31,159 bases of DNA from Ga0077536 sp943370145. Lineage in GTDB: Bacteria; Pseudomonadota; Gammaproteobacteria; Ga0077536. Of the stretch, positions 22,749 to 30,907 are shown piece by piece (position 1 is the stretch's first letter; every line of letters begins with the position of its first letter). The stretch spans positions 1 through 31,159 of the forward strand of contig CALRPY020000052.1 of assembly GCA_943370145.1 (NCBI GenBank), given 5' to 3'. The position numbers were made by a program, and so were the translations under genes. The notes under the pieces are model-generated. The model made no database searches, was not told the DNA's origin, and saw nothing but the letters and a program-made list of their open reading frames with translations.

Positions 22749-24041
22749 TCAGCCGCGTGCGTTCCGCTCGCGCGCAATCGCGCGGTAGCCGATGTCGCGA
22801 CGGCAGTGCATGTCCTGCCAGCGGATGCGGTCGATGCGGGCATAGGCCCTGGCCTGCGCTTCGCGCACGCTCGCGCCGACGCCGACGACGCACAGCACGC
22901 GACCGCCGCTGGTCACGACCTTGTCGCCCGCGAGCGCGGTGCCGGCATGGAACACGCGGGCGTCGGGCAGCTCGTCTTCGAGCCCGAAAATCTCGTGGCC
23001 TTTGGCGTAATCGCCGGGATAGCCGCCCGCCGCGAGGACGACGCCGACGGTCGCCCGCGGATCGAAGTTGAGCTTCACGCGGTGCGCCTCGCCGTTCAGC
23101 ACCGCGAGGCAGGCCTCGGGCAGATCGGAGCGCAGCCGCATCATGATTGGCTGCGTTTCGGGATCGCCGAAACGGCAGTTGTATTCCAGCACTTTCGGGG
23201 TGCCGTCCGGCGCGACCATCAGGCCCGCGTAAAGGAAACCGAGGTAGGGCCGGCCTTCGGCCGCCATGCCGGCGAGCGTCGGACGGATGACTTCACGGAT
23301 GACGCGCTCATGCAGCGCGCGATCGACGATCGGCGCCGGCGAGTAGGCACCCATGCCGCCGGTGTTCGGACCCTGGTCGCCATCGTTGACGGCCTTGTGA
23401 TCCTGCGCGGACGCAAAGGGCAGGATGGTCCTGCCGTCGGTCATCACGATGAAGCTCGCTTCCTCGCCGACGAGGAATTCCTCGACGACGATCTCGCTGC
23501 CCGCGGCGCCGAACGCGTTGCCGGCAAGCATGTCGCGCGCCGCGGCAAGCGCCTCGTCGTGCGTCTGCGCGATGATCACCCCCTTGCCGGCCGCGAGCCC
23601 GGAAGCCTTCACGACGACCGGGAGAGGGTGGGCCTCGATGTAGGCTTCGGCGGCCGTGAGATCGGTGAAGTTCTCGTAGCGCGCGGTCGGGATGCCGTGG
23701 CGCTTGAAGAAGTCCTTGGTGAAGGCCTTGGAGGCCTCGAGGATGGCCGCGTTCGCGCGCGGCCCGAAGCATTTGAGACCCGCGCGTTCGAAGGCGTCGA
23801 CGATACCGACGACGAGGGGCGCCTCGGGGCCGACGATCGTCAGCTCGATCTGCTGACGCCGCGCAAAGGCGACGAGCGCCGGAATGTCCTCGGCGCCGAT
23901 CGCGACGTTGCGCACCTTCGCTTCACGCGCCGTGCCCGCATTGCCGGGCGCGACGAACACGCGCCGCACCCGCGGCGACTGCGCACACTTCCACGCCAGG
24001 GCATGTTCGCGGCCACCGCCGCCTATGATCAGAACTTTCAT
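22749..24041 (-). CDS. purD: Phosphoribosylamine-glycine ligase
   Basis: Joins phosphoribosylamine and glycine with ATP to give GAR in purine synthesis. The 430-residue length is standard. The N-terminus MKVLIIGGGGREHALAWK is diagnostic; the ATP-grasp core includes KASGLAAGKGV, VEEFLVGEEASF, DHKAVNDGDQGPNTGGMG and the FGDPETQ metal-binding loop. purH and purD usually lie side by side; here they are separated by the 509-bp GxxExxY element, whose repeat begins 15 bp before the purD start. No own promoter is obvious, so transcription probably runs through the element. Confidence 0.97.
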   Translation of the reverse strand: MKVLIIGGGGREHALAWKCAQSPRVRRVFVAPGNAGTAREAKVRNVAIGAEDIPALVAFARRQQIELTIVGPEAPLVVGIVDAFERAGLKCFGPRANAAILEASKAFTKDFFKRHGIPTARYENFTDLTAAEAYIEAHPLPVVVKASGLAAGKGVIIAQTHDEALAAARDMLAGNAFGAAGSEIVVEEFLVGEEASFIVMTDGRTILPFASAQDHKAVNDGDQGPNTGGMGAYSPAPIVDRALHERVIREVIRPTLAGMAAEGRPYLGFLYAGLMVAPDGTPKVLEYNCRFGDPETQPIMMRLRSDLPEACLAVLNGEAHRVKLNFDPRATVGVVLAAGGYPGDYAKGHEIFGLEDELPDARVFHAGTALAGDKVVTSGGRVLCVVGVGASVREAQARAYARIDRIRWQDMHCRRDIGYRAIARERNARG

Positions 24042-24056
24042 TTGGAGCCCATCTTA

Positions 24057-24084
24057 GCCACCGAGAACACGGAGAACACCGAGG
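24057..24084. repeat. Terminal inverted repeat, purD side
   Basis: Begins GCCACCGAGAACACGGAG and ends AACACCGAGG. It has internal repetition: two approximate 10-bp units of the form GAGAACACSG. The only difference from the reverse complement of the other end is one G/A. Confidence 0.9.
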
Positions 24085-24087
24085 AAT

Positions 24088-24465
24088 TCATCGCGAAACC
24101 CGTCGGATGCCGTTCCTCAGAGGGGTCGCATTGAAATTGAGCAACAGGCCACGCTTGAGACGGAGCAGATTCAGGTAGGAAAGCAGCTGTGCCTTGTGCA
24201 AATCCGTCAGTCGCTCCACGGCCTTGAGCTCGATGGGCAGGTTGCGCTCGACCAACAGATCGACGCGAAAACCGACGCCCATTCGCGTGCCCTTGTAAAT
24301 CACCTCGATTGGAACCTGACGCCTGTTCTCGATTCCAGCGCTTTCAAGTTCGTAATGCAATGCGGATTCGTAAACGCTCTCCTGCAGACCGGGCCCAAGA
24401 ATGCGATGCACTTCTATCGCCAGGCCGATCACGCGCTCGGTCAACGCATCATGTTCATCGCGCAC
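24088..24465 (-). CDS. GxxExxY family protein (PD-(D/E)XK-like)
   Basis: A 125-residue protein of the GxxExxY family, function unknown. The naming motif is GLQESVY (Gly26, Glu29, Tyr32). The middle carries a PD-(D/E)XK nuclease-like core: FRVDLLV (Asp69) and IELKAVE (Glu79, Lys81), then the family's LTDLHKAQLLSYLNLLRLKRGLLLNF ending. The GTG start at 24465 is well supported by GGGAGGT five bases upstream. It is transcribed in the same direction as purH and purD, within a pair of 28-bp inverted repeats. Family members are widespread and often flanked by similar repeats, as I recall. Whether the nuclease fold is active is unknown. Confidence 0.92.
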   Translation of the reverse strand: MRDEHDALTERVIGLAIEVHRILGPGLQESVYESALHYELESAGIENRRQVPIEVIYKGTRMGVGFRVDLLVERNLPIELKAVERLTDLHKAQLLSYLNLLRLKRGLLLNFNATPLRNGIRRVSR

Positions 24466-24537
24466 GCATGACCTCCCTGTCAGCGTGATTTGAAACAGGT
24501 TTTTGTTCCGAGGACCCTTTTCCTTCTGTTCCTATGC

Positions 24538-24565
24538 CTCGGTGTTCTCTGTGTTCTCGGTGGCC
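24538..24565. repeat. Terminal inverted repeat, purH side
   Basis: Begins CCTCGGTGTTCTCTGTG and ends TTCTCGGTGGC. Its reverse complement matches 24057-24084 at 27 of 28 positions. Confidence 0.9.
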
Positions 24566-24574
24566 ATCACGGCG

Positions 24575-26134
24575 TCAATGCCGGAAATGCCGCATCCCGG
24601 TGAACACCATCGCCATGCCGGCCTCGTCGGCAGCCTTGATGACTTCGGCGTCGCGCATCGAACCGCCGGGCTGGATCACGGCGGTGATGCCGACGCTCGC
24701 GGCGGAATCGATGCCGTCGCGGAACGGGAAGAACGCGTCGGACGCCATCACCGAGCCCTTGACCTCGAGACCCTCGTCGGCGGCCTTGATGCCGGCGATG
24801 CGGGCGGAGTACACCCTGCTCATCTGGCCGGCGCCGACGCCGATCGTGCGGCGGTCGCGGGCGTAGACGATTGCGTTCGACTTCACGCACTTGACGACGC
24901 GCCAGGCGAACAGCAGGTCGCGAAGTTCCGCGGCAGTGGGCGCCCGCTGGCTGACCACCTTCACGTCCTGGGCGGTGATCGCGCAGGCGATCGCATCGCG
25001 ATCCTGCACGAGCAGGCCGCCGGTCACGCGCTTGTAGTCGAGCATCGGCTGTTCGGCCGCGGGCGCGCCGACCGTCAGCACCCGGATGTCCTTCTTGCGC
25101 TGGCAGATTTCCAGCGCCGCCGCGGTCACCGACGGGGCCACGATCACTTCGACGAACTGGCGGCCGACGATGGCCTCGGCGGTCCCGGCATCGAGTTCGC
25201 GATTGAATGCGATGATGCCGCCGAAGGCCGAGGTGGGATCGGTCCGGTACGCGTATTCATAGGCCGTGCGGATATCCGCCGCCTCGGCGACGCCGCAGGG
25301 ATTCGCATGCTTGACGATGCAGCAGGCGGGTTCGCTGTAGGCGAACACGCACATCAGCGCGGCGTCCGTGTCCGCGATGTTGTTGTAGGAGAGTTCCTTG
25401 CCATGCAGCTGCCGGGCGGCGGCGATCGAACCGGCCGGCGGGTTCGGGTCGGCGTAGAACGCGGCGGTCTGGTGCGGGTTCTCGCCGTAACGGAGTTCCT
25501 GCAACTTGGAGAAACGCAGGCGCACGGTGTCCGGGTGGCGCGGTGCGTTCTCGACACGCGCGGCAAGGTAGCGCGACACCGCCGTGTCGTAATCCGCGGT
25601 ATGCGCGTAGGCCTTGGCGGCGAGCGCAAAGCAGGTCGCTTCACTCAGGGCGCCGTTGGCCGCGAGTTCGGCGGCGACCCCTGCGTAGTCCGCCGGTTGC
25701 ACGACAACTGCGACGTGCGCGTGGTTCTTGGCCGCCGCGCGCACCATCGCCGGGCCGCCGATATCGATGTTCTCGATTGCGTCGTCCAGGGTGCAGTCAT
25801 CTTTTGCAATCGTCGCCTCGAAGGGATAGAGGTTCACGACCAGCAGATCGATCGGCTCGATGCCGTGCGCGGCCATCACGGCGTCGTCGGTACCGCGCCG
25901 ACCCAACAGGCCTCCGTGGATCTTCGGATGCAGCGTCTTCACGCGCCCGTCCATGATCTCCGGAAAGCCGGTGTGCGCCGACACGTCTTTCACGGCCAGG
26001 CCGGCGTGGCGCAGCGCCGCGGCGGTGCCGCCGGTCGACAGGAGTTCGACGCCGCGCGCCGCGAGGGCCGTTGCAAATTCGATCAGGCCGGTTTTATCGG
26101 ACACGCTCAACAGCGCGCGACGGATCGCGATCAT
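24575..26134 (-). CDS. purH: Bifunctional AICAR transformylase / IMP cyclohydrolase
   Basis: Carries out the last two steps of IMP synthesis. The 519-residue protein begins MIAIRRALLSVSDKTGLIEFA, typical of the MGS-like cyclohydrolase domain, with STGGTAAALRHAG, PEIMDGRVKTLHPKIHGGLL and LVVNLYPFE following. The transformylase part contains RYGENPHQTAAFY, KHANPCG (catalytic Lys-His) and SDAFFPFRDGID near the C-terminus. It follows fis after 42 bp, and purD is downstream beyond the GxxExxY element. Confidence 0.97.
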   Translation of the reverse strand: MIAIRRALLSVSDKTGLIEFATALAARGVELLSTGGTAAALRHAGLAVKDVSAHTGFPEIMDGRVKTLHPKIHGGLLGRRGTDDAVMAAHGIEPIDLLVVNLYPFEATIAKDDCTLDDAIENIDIGGPAMVRAAAKNHAHVAVVVQPADYAGVAAELAANGALSEATCFALAAKAYAHTADYDTAVSRYLAARVENAPRHPDTVRLRFSKLQELRYGENPHQTAAFYADPNPPAGSIAAARQLHGKELSYNNIADTDAALMCVFAYSEPACCIVKHANPCGVAEAADIRTAYEYAYRTDPTSAFGGIIAFNRELDAGTAEAIVGRQFVEVIVAPSVTAAALEICQRKKDIRVLTVGAPAAEQPMLDYKRVTGGLLVQDRDAIACAITAQDVKVVSQRAPTAAELRDLLFAWRVVKCVKSNAIVYARDRRTIGVGAGQMSRVYSARIAGIKAADEGLEVKGSVMASDAFFPFRDGIDSAASVGITAVIQPGGSMRDAEVIKAADEAGMAMVFTGMRHFRH

Positions 26135-26176
26135 CGGTGCTTACTCACGAGTGTTCGAGGAACGGCAGGCAGTCGC

Positions 26177-26470
26177 TCAGCTGGCGATGCCGTGCCGCTC
26201 CAGCTTCTTGCGCAGGGTTGCGCGGTTCAGACCCAGGTGCTGCGCGGCCTTGGAGATGTTGCCGCGCGTGCGACGCATGACTTCCTCGAGCAGCGGGCGC
26301 TCGACTTCCAGCATCACGAGATCGTAGAGCTCGCTCGGCGTGTGGCCGTTCAGGTCGGCGAAGTAGCGCTCGAGCGCCTGCTTCACATGATAGGACAGGG
26401 GCTGGTGATCCGCCGCGCGCGGTTCCTGAACGGCTTTGGCAGCGATGCTGGCAACGCCCTTTCCCATCAT
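26177..26470 (-). CDS. fis: Fis family nucleoid-associated DNA-binding protein
   Basis: A 97-residue nucleoid protein and transcription regulator. The C-terminal helix-turn-helix GNISKAAQHLGLNRATLRKKL (~70-90) and the preceding PLSYHVKQALERYFADLNG helix are diagnostic. The N-terminus is slightly longer than in many homologues. The ATG at 26470 overlaps the dusB stop as ATGA and has GGAG seven bases upstream; the second ATG at 26467 is possible. The dusB-fis pairing is conserved across gammaproteobacteria. Confidence 0.96.
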   Translation of the reverse strand: MMGKGVASIAAKAVQEPRAADHQPLSYHVKQALERYFADLNGHTPSELYDLVMLEVERPLLEEVMRRTRGNISKAAQHLGLNRATLRKKLERHGIAS

Positions 26471-27450
26471 GCTGCCTCTCCGTGTTGCGATCCGAACTGG
26501 CCCGCGATGAAGTTCAGCTGGGCGGTGGCCGTTTCCAGCGTGTTGAACATGGCCCGGAATGCGGCGCCCTGCGGCAGCCACCGCTGGTACCAGCCGACGT
26601 GCTTGCGGGCGATGCGTACGCCGGGCAACTCACCGTAGAAGTCGTGCAGTTCAGCGACGTGCCGGCGCATCGTCGACAGCACTTCCTGGGCGGTTGGCGG
26701 CGGGAGCAGGCGGCCATCCTCGAGGTAGGCCCTGATGCGTGCGAACAACCACGGGTCACCCTGCGCTGCGCGGCCGATCATCAGGCCATCGGCGCCGGTA
26801 TGCGCGAGCACTTCGCGCGCTTTCTCGGGCGACGTGATGTCGCCGTTGGCGATCACGGGAATGCGCACCGCCGCCTTGACCGCGGCGATCGTGTCGTATT
26901 CGGCATCGCCCTGGTAGGCGCATTCGCGCGTGCGTCCGTGCAGCGTCAGCACCGTGATGCCGCTGTCCTCGGCGATGCGCGCCACCCGCACGGCGTTGCG
27001 CGCGGCGCGCGACCAGCCGGTGCGGGTCTTCAGGGTCACCGGGATCGTCACCGCGCCGACGACGGCATGGAGAATCTCGCGCACCAGCATTTCGTCCTTC
27101 AGCAGCGCGGAACCGGCGAGACGGTTGCATACGCGCTTCGCCGGGCACCCCATGTTGATGTCGATCGCCTCGGCACCGGCGGCCTCACAGGCGCGCGCGG
27201 CCTCTGCCATCTCGACCGGATCTGCGCCTGCGATTTGCACGATGCGCGGGGATGCTTCGCCCGCGATTTCCAGCCGTTTGCGCGTCTGCGCGCTCGCGCG
27301 CAGCAGCGGATTCGTGCTCGTCATTTCGGAAGGTGCGTAGTCCGCGCCGTGGGCACGGCACAGTGCCCGGAACACGCGGTCGCTGACGCCCGCCATTGGT
27401 GCGAGCACCAGTGGGCGATCGAACGTGTAAGCACCGAGTTGCATGGGCAT
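26467..27450 (-). CDS. dusB: tRNA-dihydrouridine synthase B
   Basis: An FMN enzyme that reduces uridines in the tRNA D-loop. The 327-residue protein starts with LGAYTFDRPLVLAPMAGVSD and contains DINMGCPAKRVCNRLAGSALL, with the catalytic Cys at about 102, then VTLKTRTGW and the LHGRTRECAYQGDAEY and GNGDI-like segment (VIANGDITSPE) that bind FMN and RNA. The start MPMQLGA at 27450 is used; an ATG two codons later is equally possible. It is coupled to fis. Confidence 0.96.
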   Translation of the reverse strand: MPMQLGAYTFDRPLVLAPMAGVSDRVFRALCRAHGADYAPSEMTSTNPLLRASAQTRKRLEIAGEASPRIVQIAGADPVEMAEAARACEAAGAEAIDINMGCPAKRVCNRLAGSALLKDEMLVREILHAVVGAVTIPVTLKTRTGWSRAARNAVRVARIAEDSGITVLTLHGRTRECAYQGDAEYDTIAAVKAAVRIPVIANGDITSPEKAREVLAHTGADGLMIGRAAQGDPWLFARIRAYLEDGRLLPPPTAQEVLSTMRRHVAELHDFYGELPGVRIARKHVGWYQRWLPQGAAFRAMFNTLETATAQLNFIAGQFGSQHGEAA

Positions 27451-27760
27451 TATGATTTTCTCGTCACTCGTCGCTGCCCGCCTTCATGCGACGATTGCCC
27501 GTACCGCGTGCATTCAGCAGTGGCAGGGTGCGCATCGAAGGAGGACTAATCCGGCGTGTGACCCGTGGGCGCGAGTCTTATTTTGGATGCGGAGGACGCT
27601 GCCTTGCCGGAATGGACAGCCCCCTCTGGGTCGGAGTCGATGATAGCCACATTCCCAGGGGATCGGAAGGTGCCGAACCAGGGCCCGGGCGTTATTTAAT
27701 GCTTGCATTCTGCAGCGCATGTGCGCCATCGGCCGCCTGCGCCAGCAGCGCAGACACACG
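27451..27760. other. Gene-free leader upstream of dusB-fis
   Basis: A 310-bp interval between the DUF3426 stop and dusB, both on the minus strand. It contains one candidate promoter (27640-27668) and, next to the DUF3426 stop, a small CTGCGC / GCGCAG hairpin without a T-run. I see no gene. The long leader (~180 nt) before dusB may carry regulation. Confidence 0.6.
27640..27668 (-). promoter_or_regulatory. Candidate promoter for dusB-fis
   Basis: On the minus strand, TTCCGA (27668-27663) and TATCAT (27645-27640) are 17 bp apart. The -10 matches at five of six positions, the -35 at three of six. It would give a leader of about 180 nt before dusB. Motif match only. Confidence 0.4.
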
Positions 27761-28639
27761 TCAGAGAAACAGGAACTCGAAGCTGTCGGCGCGATCGCCG
27801 ATACCGGCAATCTCGAGCACGATGTAGACGCTGCGCCCGGCGGGCATACCGGCTTCTATATCGATCGATCGGTCGAGATACTCCCGCGGCTGGAAGCGGC
27901 GCACGCCGACCGGCGCGCCCCTGCGATCGTAGACACTGAGCTGGATCACCGGGTAAGCCGCGGACTGGCGTGCGCGATTGAGCAGCGTCGCGTTGACGAG
28001 CAGGGTCTGCGCGTACTGCGGATGATCGCGCACGTCGCGCGCGATCAGTTCGATGTCCGCCTTGGATGCGGGCTGTTCGATGCGGCAGCCGAGCTTCTCG
28101 CACAGGCTTGCCGCGTGCGGCGCGAGTTGTGGAAAGCGCGCGAGCAGATCGACACGCCAGTACCACGCGGCCTGCGCGACGAAGCCGCCCAGCAGCACCA
28201 ATGCGAGCAGGCCCCAGGCCCAGCCGCCGCCGCGGCGTTCGCTCGCGGCGAGGCGCGCGAGGTCTTCACGCAGGACCGCCGGCGCCTCGTCGACCGCGAT
28301 CGAAGGCAGTGCATCCGCTTGCGCCAGTTCGATGCGCGGCATCGGCGGCGCTGCTTCCGCGATGATCAGATCGTTGAGCCCCGCGGCGCCGACACGCGGG
28401 CCTTCGGTGTCGCCGGTGTCGAGCGCGACGGCAGCGAGATCGTCGACGTCCGGGCTGGCCGTGGGGCTCGGCACCGTCGCTGGCGCCGCCGCCGTGGGCG
28501 CTTCGTCGGCGAGGTGATCGAGTGCATTGAAAGGGTGCGCGCAGGCGCCGCATTCGACGAAGCCGCGCGCCGCCGACAACTGCGCCGCGCGCACGCGGAA
28601 GACGGTCTTGCAGTGCGGGCAGAGGGTCAGGAGGGCCAT
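27761..28639 (-). CDS. Zinc-ribbon / DUF3426 membrane protein
   Basis: A 292-residue protein of unknown function. An N-terminal MJ0042-type zinc ribbon is formed by CPHC (7-10) and CGAC (30-33). A Pro/Ala/Asp-rich linker leads to one membrane helix (~139-160, WAWGLLALVLLGGFVAQAAWYW), then a periplasmic DUF3426 domain ending in LEIAGIGDRADSFEFLFL; VYDRRGAPVGVRRFQPREYL is typical. In gammaproteobacteria this gene regularly lies between prmA and dusB, as here; it is 16 bp downstream of prmA. Confidence 0.9.
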   Translation of the reverse strand: MALLTLCPHCKTVFRVRAAQLSAARGFVECGACAHPFNALDHLADEAPTAAAPATVPSPTASPDVDDLAAVALDTGDTEGPRVGAAGLNDLIIAEAAPPMPRIELAQADALPSIAVDEAPAVLREDLARLAASERRGGGWAWGLLALVLLGGFVAQAAWYWRVDLLARFPQLAPHAASLCEKLGCRIEQPASKADIELIARDVRDHPQYAQTLLVNATLLNRARQSAAYPVIQLSVYDRRGAPVGVRRFQPREYLDRSIDIEAGMPAGRSVYIVLEIAGIGDRADSFEFLFL

Positions 28640-28655
28640 CGCGATGCCGTCGCGC

Positions 28656-29543
28656 TCAGTCCGGCTTGCGGCCGCTGATGAATGCCCACTCGCCGCGCAC
28701 GATGGGGGGCTCCATCTGGAAATACGGCGCGTAGGCCGCCAGCGCGGCGTCGGCCTGCTCGACGAGCAGGCCTGACAGGCCGATGCAGCCGCCGGCCGCG
28801 ACGCGCGCCGCGAGATCCGCGGCCAGCATCAGCAGCGGATTGAGCAGGATGTTGGCGACGAGCACGTCATGGGTGCCGGCCGGCAGTGCCTGCGGCAACA
28901 GGAGCTCGAGGTCCGGGCAGGCGTTCAGTAAGGCGTTTTCGCGCGCGACGCTCAGGGCTTCGGGGTCGATATCGACCCCGATCACGCGGGCCGCGCCGTG
29001 CCGCCGCGCGGCGATCGCGAGGATGCCGGAACCGCAGCCGTAGTCGAGCACCGACTTGCCGGCAGGCTGCGCGTCGCCGCCGAGCCAGTCGAGGCACAGA
29101 CCCGTCGTCGGATGGGTGCCGGTGCCGAAGGCCATGCCCGGGTCCAGCGTGATGTGGTGCCGCGCGCCGGGCGGCACGTCATGCCAGCTCGGCACCACCC
29201 ACAGGCCGCCGGCGAACTGCAGCGGCGTGAACTGCTCGCGCCAGCGCGTCTGCCAGTCCTGGTCCGCCAGCAGTTCACGCCGTGCGCCACCAAGCTCGCA
29301 GCCCGCCGCGGCCAGCGCCGCGAGCACCGCTTCGATGTCGACGCTGGCGTCGAACAGGCCTTCCACGATGCAGTTAGGCCACAACTCGGTCTCGGCGACG
29401 CCCGGTAGCGCGAAACGCGGCGTGGTGTCGTCCAGGGCTTCGACGGACACCGCGAGCGCACCGGCCTCGACCAGCGCGTCCTCGAGCGCCGGCACGTCCT
29501 GGTCTGGCGCCGGCACCGCGAGCTTGATCCAGGCGTTGCTCAA
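28656..29543 (-). CDS. prmA: Ribosomal protein L11 methyltransferase
   Basis: SAM-dependent methylation of ribosomal protein L11. With the TTG start at 29543 it has 295 residues (MSNAWIKLAVPAPDQD), matching the usual PrmA opening; a TTG at 29558 overlapping accC is the alternative. There is no in-frame ATG near this point. The linker DPGMAFGTGTHPTT, SAM motif VLDYGCGSGILAIAA and VANILLNPL are diagnostic. It lies 7 bp after accC, so translation is probably coupled. Confidence 0.95.
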   Translation of the reverse strand: MSNAWIKLAVPAPDQDVPALEDALVEAGALAVSVEALDDTTPRFALPGVAETELWPNCIVEGLFDASVDIEAVLAALAAAGCELGGARRELLADQDWQTRWREQFTPLQFAGGLWVVPSWHDVPPGARHHITLDPGMAFGTGTHPTTGLCLDWLGGDAQPAGKSVLDYGCGSGILAIAARRHGAARVIGVDIDPEALSVARENALLNACPDLELLLPQALPAGTHDVLVANILLNPLLMLAADLAARVAAGGCIGLSGLLVEQADAALAAYAPYFQMEPPIVRGEWAFISGRKPD

Positions 29544-29550
29544 GAGCCGC

Positions 29551-30894
29551 TCAATCAATGGCGAGTTTGCGTTCGAGGTAATGGATGTCGGTGCCGCCGG
29601 CCATGAACGCGGCATCACGCACGAGGTCCCGGTGCAAGGGCACGTTGGTGCTGATGCCGTCGACGATGATCTCGTCCAGCGCCGTGGTCATCCGCGCCAG
29701 CGCGGAGGAACGTGTGTTGCCGTGCACCACGAGCTTCGCGATCAGCGAATCGTAATACGGCGGTACCACGTAGCCATCGTAGAGGTGTGAGTCGATGCGC
29801 ACGCCGGGTCCGCCCGGGGCGTGGAAGTAGTTGATCTTGCCCGGGGAAGGCCGGAAGGTTTTCGGGTCCTCGGCGTTCACGCGGCACTCGATTGCGTGGC
29901 CGCGCATCACCACGTCCTCCTGACGGATCGAAAGTGGATGCCCCGCCGCGACCATCAGCTGCTCGCGGACGATGTCGATGCCCGTCACCATTTCGGTGAC
30001 GGGGTGCTCCACCTGCACCCGGGTGTTCATCTCGATGAAATAGAACTCGCCGTCCTCGTACAGGAACTCGAAGGTGCCGGCGCCACGGTAACCGATGGCC
30101 TTGCAGGCCTCGACGCAGCGCATGCCCATGCGTTCGCGCAGTTCCGGCGTGATGCCGGGTGCGGGTGACTCCTCGAGCACCTTCTGGTGGCGGCGCTGCA
30201 TCGAGCAGTCGCGCTCGCCGAGGTGGACGCAGTTGCCCTGGCCATCGGCGAGTACCTGGAATTCGATGTGGCGCGGGTGCTGCAGGAATTTCTCCATGTA
30301 GACGGCATCGTTCTGGAAGGCCGCGAGCGCCTCGGTCTTGGTCAGCTGGATCGCGGCCTTCAGCGCGGCTTCGGCGTGCACCACGCGCATGCCGCGACCG
30401 CCACCGCCGCCAGATGCCTTGATGATCACCGGGTAGCCGATGTCGCGCGCGATGCGGAAGTTCTCCTGCATGTCGTCGGTGAGCGGCTTGCCCGAACCCG
30501 GCACGCAGGGAATGCCGGCGTGCTTCATCGCGGCAATGGCGGACAGCTTGTCGCCCATCAGCCGGATCGTCTCGGAGCGCGGGCCGATGAAGATGAAACC
30601 GCTTTCCTCGACGCGTTCGGCGAAATCGGCGTTCTCGGACAGGAAGCCGTAGCCGGGGTGGATGGCCACCGCGTCCGTCACCTCGGCCGCGCTGATGACC
30701 GCCGGGATGTTCAGGTAGGAGAGGCCCGGCTGCGGGGGTCCGATGCACACCGACTCGTCGGCGAGGCGGACGTGCTTGAGATCGCGGTCGACCGTCGAAT
30801 GGACCGCCACCGTTTTGATGCCGAGTTCGCGGCAGGCGCGCAGCACCCGCAGCGCGATTTCACCGCGGTTGGCGATGACGATTTTGGACAGCAT
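29551..30894 (-). CDS. accC: Biotin carboxylase subunit of acetyl-CoA carboxylase
   Basis: Carboxylates biotin on AccB with ATP and bicarbonate, the first step of fatty acid synthesis. The 447-residue length is standard. Visible are MLSKIVIANRGEIALRVLRA at the N-terminus, the glycine-rich ATP lid KASGGGGGRGMRVV, the ERDCSMQRRHQKVLEE segment and the catalytic EMNTRVQVEHPVTE. It follows accB after 13 bp. Confidence 0.98.
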   Translation of the reverse strand: MLSKIVIANRGEIALRVLRACRELGIKTVAVHSTVDRDLKHVRLADESVCIGPPQPGLSYLNIPAVISAAEVTDAVAIHPGYGFLSENADFAERVEESGFIFIGPRSETIRLMGDKLSAIAAMKHAGIPCVPGSGKPLTDDMQENFRIARDIGYPVIIKASGGGGGRGMRVVHAEAALKAAIQLTKTEALAAFQNDAVYMEKFLQHPRHIEFQVLADGQGNCVHLGERDCSMQRRHQKVLEESPAPGITPELRERMGMRCVEACKAIGYRGAGTFEFLYEDGEFYFIEMNTRVQVEHPVTEMVTGIDIVREQLMVAAGHPLSIRQEDVVMRGHAIECRVNAEDPKTFRPSPGKINYFHAPGGPGVRIDSHLYDGYVVPPYYDSLIAKLVVHGNTRSSALARMTTALDEIIVDGISTNVPLHRDLVRDAAFMAGGTDIHYLERKLAID

Positions 30895-30907
30895 GGGGCG
30901 CGTCCCG

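Larger units (their letters stand above)
24057..24565. mobile_element. 509-bp GxxExxY element with 28-bp terminal inverted repeats
   Basis: Two 28-bp inverted repeats (24057-24084 and 24538-24565) differ at one position and enclose a single GxxExxY gene. The left repeat ends 3 bp before that gene's stop codon. The element occupies nearly the whole purH-purD gap: 15 bp from the purD start and 9 bp from the purH stop. GC is lower inside: 50-53% in two 60-base lines I counted (24121-24180 and 24301-24360), against clearly GC-richer flanks. CATC occurs just outside both ends (24050-24053 and 24566-24569), which might be a target duplication but is short and offset by 3 bp on one side. Mobility is inferred, not shown; no transposase is encoded. 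Confidence 0.6.
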
